18,244 nt of DNA from contig CAJUSB010000032.1 in the NCBI GenBank assembly GCA_910589115.1, positions 11,196 to 29,439 on the forward strand, given 5' to 3'. Under the pieces are notes generated by a model. It was given only the letters and a program-made list of their open reading frames with translations, made no database searches and was not told where the DNA came from. A program made the translations under genes and the position numbers. This stretch comes from an uncultured Clostridia bacterium (GTDB lineage Bacteria > Bacillota > Clostridia > Oscillospirales > Butyricicoccaceae). Below, one piece after another: positions 15,091-18,244 of the stretch (positions within the stretch are counted from its first letter, which is position 1; each line of letters begins with the position of its first letter).

Positions 15091-15930
15091 TTAAGCGGCT
15101 TTGAAACGGACGATAATGGATGCAGCGATAGACAGGATACCAACCAGGCTGCAATAAACCACAAACGGACGGAAATGGCCCTTATTGGTCACAAAGCGGA
15201 TCATACGGATCGCCAGCAGACCCGATACAAGGGAGACAACAACGCCCAGCAGATACATCGGGATAGGGATACCGGTTGATTCTGCCTGTGCTAAAGCGTC
15301 CCCGACTTCAAGCAGGTTCGCGCCGAATACGACTGGCAACGACATTATAAATGCAAACCGTACTGCAAAATCACGGCTGAACCCGCGGAACAATCCTGCA
15401 CAGATGGTCGAGCCGGAGCGTGAGATGCCTGGTACGACTGCAACTGCCTGTGCGCATCCGATTAAGAATGCATCCAGCCAGGTTGCATTTGCAGCGTCTT
15501 TGCGCAGCCGAGGGGCACGTTCGCTCAGCAGCAGGACGACTGCCGTTACCAGCAGTGCACAGCCGACAAACAGGGTGTTTGAAAAAAGTGCATCCAGTTT
15601 GTCCTTGAGAAGCAGCACCGGAAACATCGGTACGATGGTAATCAGAACCATTACGATGAAGCGGCGGTAGGGCCGGTTTTCCAGTCGGAAGCCGTCGCGC
15701 ACCCAACCGAAAAACTCAATTAGAAGCTCACGGATGTCACCCCAGAATGCGATAAACACCGATAGCAGCGTGCCGAAATGCAGCAGCACATCAAACAACA
15801 TATAATCGGCTTCCGGATTGGAGCCGCCGAAAAATGTCTGCACCAAAACAAGGTGCCCTGATGAGGAAACCGGCAGAAATTCCGTCAGTCCCTGCACCAG
15901 CCCAAGCAGTATGGCAAGTCCGGCTGTCAT
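15091..15930 (-). CDS. uppP: undecaprenyl-diphosphate phosphatase (BacA/UppP type)
   Basis: The 279-residue polytopic membrane protein has the UppP length and both active-site motifs: GLTEFLPVSSSGHL (14-27, with E17 and H26) and PGISRSGST (167-175, with R171). The second LLHFGTL segment (49-55) and about eight hydrophobic helices also fit. It dephosphorylates undecaprenyl diphosphate to regenerate the lipid carrier for peptidoglycan and teichoic or capsular polymers, and gives bacitracin tolerance. The ATG at 15930 follows AGGGAGGG at about 11 bases. The upstream leader holds a weak -10 (TATTAT/TATAAA near 15990-15996) without a good -35. The stop is followed by about 127 unmarked bases, then copy E. 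Confidence 0.96.
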   Translation of the reverse strand: MTAGLAILLGLVQGLTEFLPVSSSGHLVLVQTFFGGSNPEADYMLFDVLLHFGTLLSVFIAFWGDIRELLIEFFGWVRDGFRLENRPYRRFIVMVLITIVPMFPVLLLKDKLDALFSNTLFVGCALLVTAVVLLLSERAPRLRKDAANATWLDAFLIGCAQAVAVVPGISRSGSTICAGLFRGFSRDFAVRFAFIMSLPVVFGANLLEVGDALAQAESTGIPIPMYLLGVVVSLVSGLLAIRMIRFVTNKGHFRPFVVYCSLVGILSIAASIIVRFKAA

Positions 15931-16045
15931 GGTATTGTTTTCCCTCCCTGTCTGGCAGCGTTTGCCGCTGCCGCTTGCGGATTTTCATACATTTATAATA
16001 CTACCATATTTCGGGCAGGTATGCTATCCTTTTTTTTCCCGTATG

Positions 16046-16072
16046 CACAAAATTTTCAGGTCAAATTTTGTG
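16046..16072. promoter_or_regulatory. perfect inverted repeat between divergent genes
   Basis: CACAAAATTT (16046-16055) and AAATTTTGTG (16063-16072) form a perfect 10-bp inverted repeat with a 7-base centre. It lies between uppP (-) and the plus-strand gene at 16258, about 34 bp before the latter's -35. It could be an operator for an unlinked regulator or a small hairpin. No T-run favours a terminator. Confidence 0.45.
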
Positions 16073-16105
16073 TAGAGTTATTTTATCAAGATTAAAAATA
16101 AATCC

Positions 16106-16134
16106 TTTTCAAATTATAAAAAATATGTTATAAT
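16106..16134 (+). promoter_or_regulatory. promoter of the hypothetical gene at 16258
   Basis: TTTTCA (16106-16111), a 17-base spacer and a perfect TATAAT (16129-16134) preceded by TGT, an extended -10. Transcription would start near 16141, which excludes the in-frame ATG at 16135. The leader is about 117 bases, GC-rich at its end, with no recognised motif. Confidence 0.8.
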
Positions 16135-16257
16135 ATGGTAGCAAAGGATGTTTGCGGAAAACTTGCTGCGTTTTGGAAATTGAATGCCGATAAAAATCTT
16201 TTTGCCGTTTGTCTGCGGCGGGGAGGTGGGAGCGGCGCCGTGCTGAGGAGCAATATT

Positions 16258-16752
16258 ATGTACTTAAAATTGAATTTGGATGGAATCACTCTGCGCTTTC
16301 AAATCAGGGATTATGCGCCTATGCAGGAAGGCAGTGGGGACAAGCAGTGGATTTATGCGGATTTTTCTTTTTCCGCGCTGCCGCAGCTGAGTTACCAAAG
16401 GCTGAATGATGAGTTATTCCAGGCATACGAGGTGGCAGGGTTGGCCACTGCACTGGAGCAGCTGCTGGACGGAGAAGCCGCAGAAGATTATGAAATGATC
16501 TGTGTCGAGCCGGATTTTACCTTTGCTTTCCATCCGGTGCAGAACGGAAAATATGAAACGATTGACAGCAGTATGGATTGGACGGTTGGTTACTGGGATG
16601 GAGACGTTTTGGAGCCTAATTCCATTTCGGTGAGGTTGGGGCGCTTAGAAATTGAACAGATGTTGATTTATCTCAAGCTCTCAATGGGGACGCTGAATGC
16701 GGCTGATCCGGAAGTACAGCGCTGTATGGAATGCCATGCGATCTGTGCCTGA
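16258..16752 (+). CDS. hypothetical protein, immunity-protein-like (WapI-type pattern)
   Basis: The 164-residue soluble protein begins MYLKLNLDGITLRFQIRDYA. ATG 16258 is chosen because GGAG lies 7 bases upstream and the promoter's -10 overlaps the upstream ATG at 16135. The arrangement of an N-terminal beta strand pair, a W-x-Y-A-D-F strand, a helix with EQLLDGE, then a CVEPDFTFAFHP strand and a C-terminal GRLEIEQMLIYLKL helix resembles WapI-like and other small immunity-type proteins of Firmicutes. This is a pattern judgement, not a firm family match, and no toxin gene is adjacent. It has its own promoter and no evident terminator before the AEC gene promoter at 16785. Confidence 0.75.
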   Translation: MYLKLNLDGITLRFQIRDYAPMQEGSGDKQWIYADFSFSALPQLSYQRLNDELFQAYEVAGLATALEQLLDGEAAEDYEMICVEPDFTFAFHPVQNGKYETIDSSMDWTVGYWDGDVLEPNSISVRLGRLEIEQMLIYLKLSMGTLNAADPEVQRCMECHAICA

Positions 16753-16784
16753 GATTGCTGAACAGGACTGCTGTTTTCCAATGC

Positions 16785-16813
16785 TTGACAAGGTCTGACC
16801 GCTCATTTATAAT
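16785..16813 (+). promoter_or_regulatory. perfect-consensus sigma-A promoter of the AEC permease
   Basis: TTGACA (16785-16790), a 17-base spacer and TATAAT (16808-16813), all 12 positions matching consensus. The start would be near 16820, giving a leader of about 65 bases with no obvious structure. Confidence 0.93.
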
Positions 16814-16884
16814 GGAAAGCAGACAGTACCCAGCGAATTCGGGAGCAAATCTTCCATACAAATGACCAGAAAGCAGGTGTTTTC

Positions 16885-17829
16885 ATGCTCCTTAACAGTT
16901 TTCTTTTGTCCGTCAATGCGATTACATCCATTTTCTTTATGATGGTGGTCGGTTATGGGGCAAAATGTCTGCTGCATCTGGACAAAGATATGATTCGGCG
17001 GTTTAACAGTTTAGTTTTTCATACTCTGTTGCCGCTGATGCTCTTTTATAACATTTATACCTCTGATATCCGGGCGAACACAGATTTTCGCTGCCTAGGG
17101 TTTGCACTGGCCGCTCTGATTGTACTTTTCTTTCTGACGTGGGGAATTGTCAAACGTGTCGAGCCTGCAAATGATCATCGAGGCGTTATGATTCAGGCCT
17201 CTTTCCGCAGTAATTTTCTGCTTCTGGGATTCCCTCTGATTCGTGAGCTTTGCCCAGGTGCTGACCTTTCGACTGCCGCAGTTCTGATTGCCGTAGTTGT
17301 TCCCTGTTATAATGCGCTGGCAGTTATCACACTGGAAACATTCCATCAGAAGGAAATCAATTTCCGCAAGATTATTACCGGTATTGCAAAGAATCCCCTG
17401 ATATTGGCTTCTGCTGCCGGGATTCTGGTGAATCTTTCCGGACTGCGTCTGCCGGATTGCTTTGCGAATCCGATTTCGCAGCTGGGTTCATCTGCATCGC
17501 CGGTTGCGCTGCTTCTGCTTGGTGCGGAGTTTGAATTGCACAGCCTGCGTGTTCACCGGAGGAACCTTGCAATTTGTACGTCATTCCGTCTGCTCATTTA
17601 TCCGGCTGTTGCATTGACACTTGCAGCATTGCTTGGATTCCGCGGTGCAGAATTTGCCGCTTTAATCTCCATGTTTGCAACTCCGGCAGCGGTTGCGTCT
17701 TTCAGCATGGCAGTGCAAATGGGAGGAAATGCCGAGCTTGCCGCCTGTGCTGTGACAACAACAACACTGCTTTCTGCCGGGACGATGTTCTGTTGGATTT
17801 TCCTTTTTAAGTCACTCGGAATGTTTTAA
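16885..17829 (+). CDS. AEC-family (auxin efflux carrier-like) permease
   Basis: The 314-residue hydrophobic protein has about 10 membrane segments in two groups of five, the layout of the AEC/Mem_trans family (about 310 residues). Recognisable parts are the N-terminal VNAITSIFFMMVVGYGAKCL, the loop RFNSLVFHTLLPLMLFYNIY, QASFRSNFLLLGFPLI in the first repeat, GIAKNPLILASAAGILVNL at the start of the second, and the late GSSASPVALLLLGAEF and FATPAAVASFSMAVQMGG. Bacterial members export or exchange organic acids such as malate; the substrate here is unknown. The ATG at 16885 has AGGTG 5 bases upstream. A perfect promoter precedes it and a terminator follows directly, so it is monocistronic. Confidence 0.92.
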   Translation: MLLNSFLLSVNAITSIFFMMVVGYGAKCLLHLDKDMIRRFNSLVFHTLLPLMLFYNIYTSDIRANTDFRCLGFALAALIVLFFLTWGIVKRVEPANDHRGVMIQASFRSNFLLLGFPLIRELCPGADLSTAAVLIAVVVPCYNALAVITLETFHQKEINFRKIITGIAKNPLILASAAGILVNLSGLRLPDCFANPISQLGSSASPVALLLLGAEFELHSLRVHRRNLAICTSFRLLIYPAVALTLAALLGFRGAEFAALISMFATPAAVASFSMAVQMGGNAELAACAVTTTTLLSAGTMFCWIFLFKSLGMF

Positions 17830-17836
17830 GATTTTG

Positions 17837-17876
17837 CCGCTGACAGTGGAATCAAAGGCCACATCAGCGGTATTTT
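17837..17876 (+). terminator. terminator of the AEC permease gene
   Basis: CCGCTGA (17837-17843) pairs with TCAGCGG (17864-17870), extended inward by GTGG (17846-17849) with CCAC (17859-17862), and followed by TATTTTT. It starts 8 bases after the stop codon. Confidence 0.9.
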
Positions 17877-17907
17877 TGCTGCCTTGAAAAAAATCACGCA
17901 GATAACC

Positions 17908-18244
17908 GACCGGCCCGCTGTCCTTATGGCGGGCCGGTCAGCACAGAAAAACGAATAGAACTGCACCCAAATCCCCGTCCCGCCCGCAGGCGAAACAGAG
18001 ATGCGAAGCATCTCGGGGTCTGGGGCGTTTGCCCCAGCGGGAGTCCAGAGGGCAGCGCCCTCTGGCGCACCCCGCGTAGGGGCGGGTGCAGGGCAGCGCC
18101 CTGCCGCTGTCCGCGCAGGACACCTCCCCGGCGAGGGGTGCCCGCCGCATAGGCGCGGGTGCAGGGCAGCGCCCTGCCGCTGTCCGCGCAGGACGCCTCC
18201 CCGGCGAGGGGTGCCCGCCGCATAGGCGCGGGTGCAGGGCAGCG
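17908..18244 (-). repeat. composite GC-rich element, copy F (runs off the window)
   Basis: On the plus strand this reads hairpin to body. Hairpin arms are 17908-17918 and 17929-17939 (11 bp perfect); the core is at about 17974-17992; then GAGATGC-GAA-GCATCTC (17998-18014), CTGGGGC-GTTT-GCCCCAG (18020-18037), arms CCAGAGGGC and GCCCTCTGG with an AGC loop (18045-18065), and a 73-bp tandem array to the edge. It is the longest copy. Its far end, and the gene it may abut, lie outside the window. Confidence 0.87.
18082..18244. repeat. 73-bp tandem repeat array
   Basis: Units at 18082-18154 and 18155-18227 differ at one base, and a third starts at 18228 and is cut by the window edge. Each unit contains GCAGGGC-AGC-GCCCTGC plus CCCC/GGGG mini-hairpins. 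The first 40 bases also occur alone as the body of copy C. Confidence 0.95.

Noticed and set aside
14822..15154. 110-codon minus-strand frame between uppP and ftsK
   Set aside because: It overlaps the uppP end and copy E, has no ribosome site and no recognisable protein pattern.
16135..16257. N-terminal extension of the hypothetical protein to ATG 16135
   Set aside because: That ATG lies directly after the -10 box and before the predicted transcription start. ATG 16258 has a ribosome site.
17924..18225. Several open frames on both strands in copy F
   Set aside because: GC-rich repeats lack stop codons in most frames. The tandem 73-bp period is not a multiple of three, so no frame is repeated.
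17908..18244. CRISPR array
   Set aside because: The repeats are contiguous with no unique spacers of constant length, are internally palindromic along their whole length, and no cas gene is nearby.

Overview
This is 18.2 kb of a bacterial chromosome. The likely source is a gut-type Clostridia (Firmicutes), probably Oscillospiraceae/Ruminococcaceae. The evidence is the era-yqzL-recO and mutS2 genes, a SpoIIIE/FtsK translocase, Firmicutes-style GGAGG ribosome binding sites, several consensus sigma-A promoters with 17-bp spacers, and moderate-GC genes separated by very GC-rich palindromic intergenic repeats. The placement is an inference from gene content and style; no rRNA or tRNA gene is present to fix it.

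Layout. 1-133: 3' end of an unknown acidic-repeat protein. 166-1573: a TetR regulator (-) and a TTG-started NUDIX hydrolase (+) with back-to-back promoters, closed on both sides by bidirectional terminators. 1582-2940: a MATE exporter (-). 3110-8117: minus-strand housekeeping cluster era, yqzL (40 codons, overlapping recO by 44 nt), recO, a decayed small gene, mutS2. 8397-9083: RraA-like protein (-). 9380-11059: methyl-accepting chemotaxis protein (+) with a strong promoter and a GC-rich leader. 11180-11425: small AT-richer orphan gene (+). 11871-14729: FtsK/SpoIIIE translocase (-). 15091-15930: uppP (-). 16258-16752: immunity-protein-like hypothetical (+). 16885-17829: AEC-family permease (+). 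The right edge enters a 73-bp tandem array. I see no insertion sequence, CRISPR, tRNA, rRNA or prophage.

The most unusual content is a composite repeat present six times (A 3110-3292, B 6879-7114, C 8242-8394, D 11652-11870, E about 14775-14963, F 17908-window end), about 7 percent of the window. Each copy has the same order: a variable GC-rich body of small hairpins, a core CGCCTGCGGGCGGGACGGGG, a spacer of variable length and sequence, and an 11-12-bp hairpin with arms like GACCGGCCCGC. Stems are kept while loops vary, and reading frames are not kept, so it looks like a structured non-coding element. Three copies touch the stop codon of a minus-strand gene (0, 0 and 2 bp away). Two other terminators use single modules of the same element, and these flank the orphan gene at 11180-11425.

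Functionally the genes cover genome maintenance and translation quality control (Era, RecO, MutS2, FtsK), envelope synthesis (UppP), nucleotide-pool or efflux defence (NUDIX, MATE, TetR) and sensing or transport (MCP, AEC). Apart from era-yqzL-recO-(mutS2), most genes appear to be single transcription units with their own promoter and terminator.
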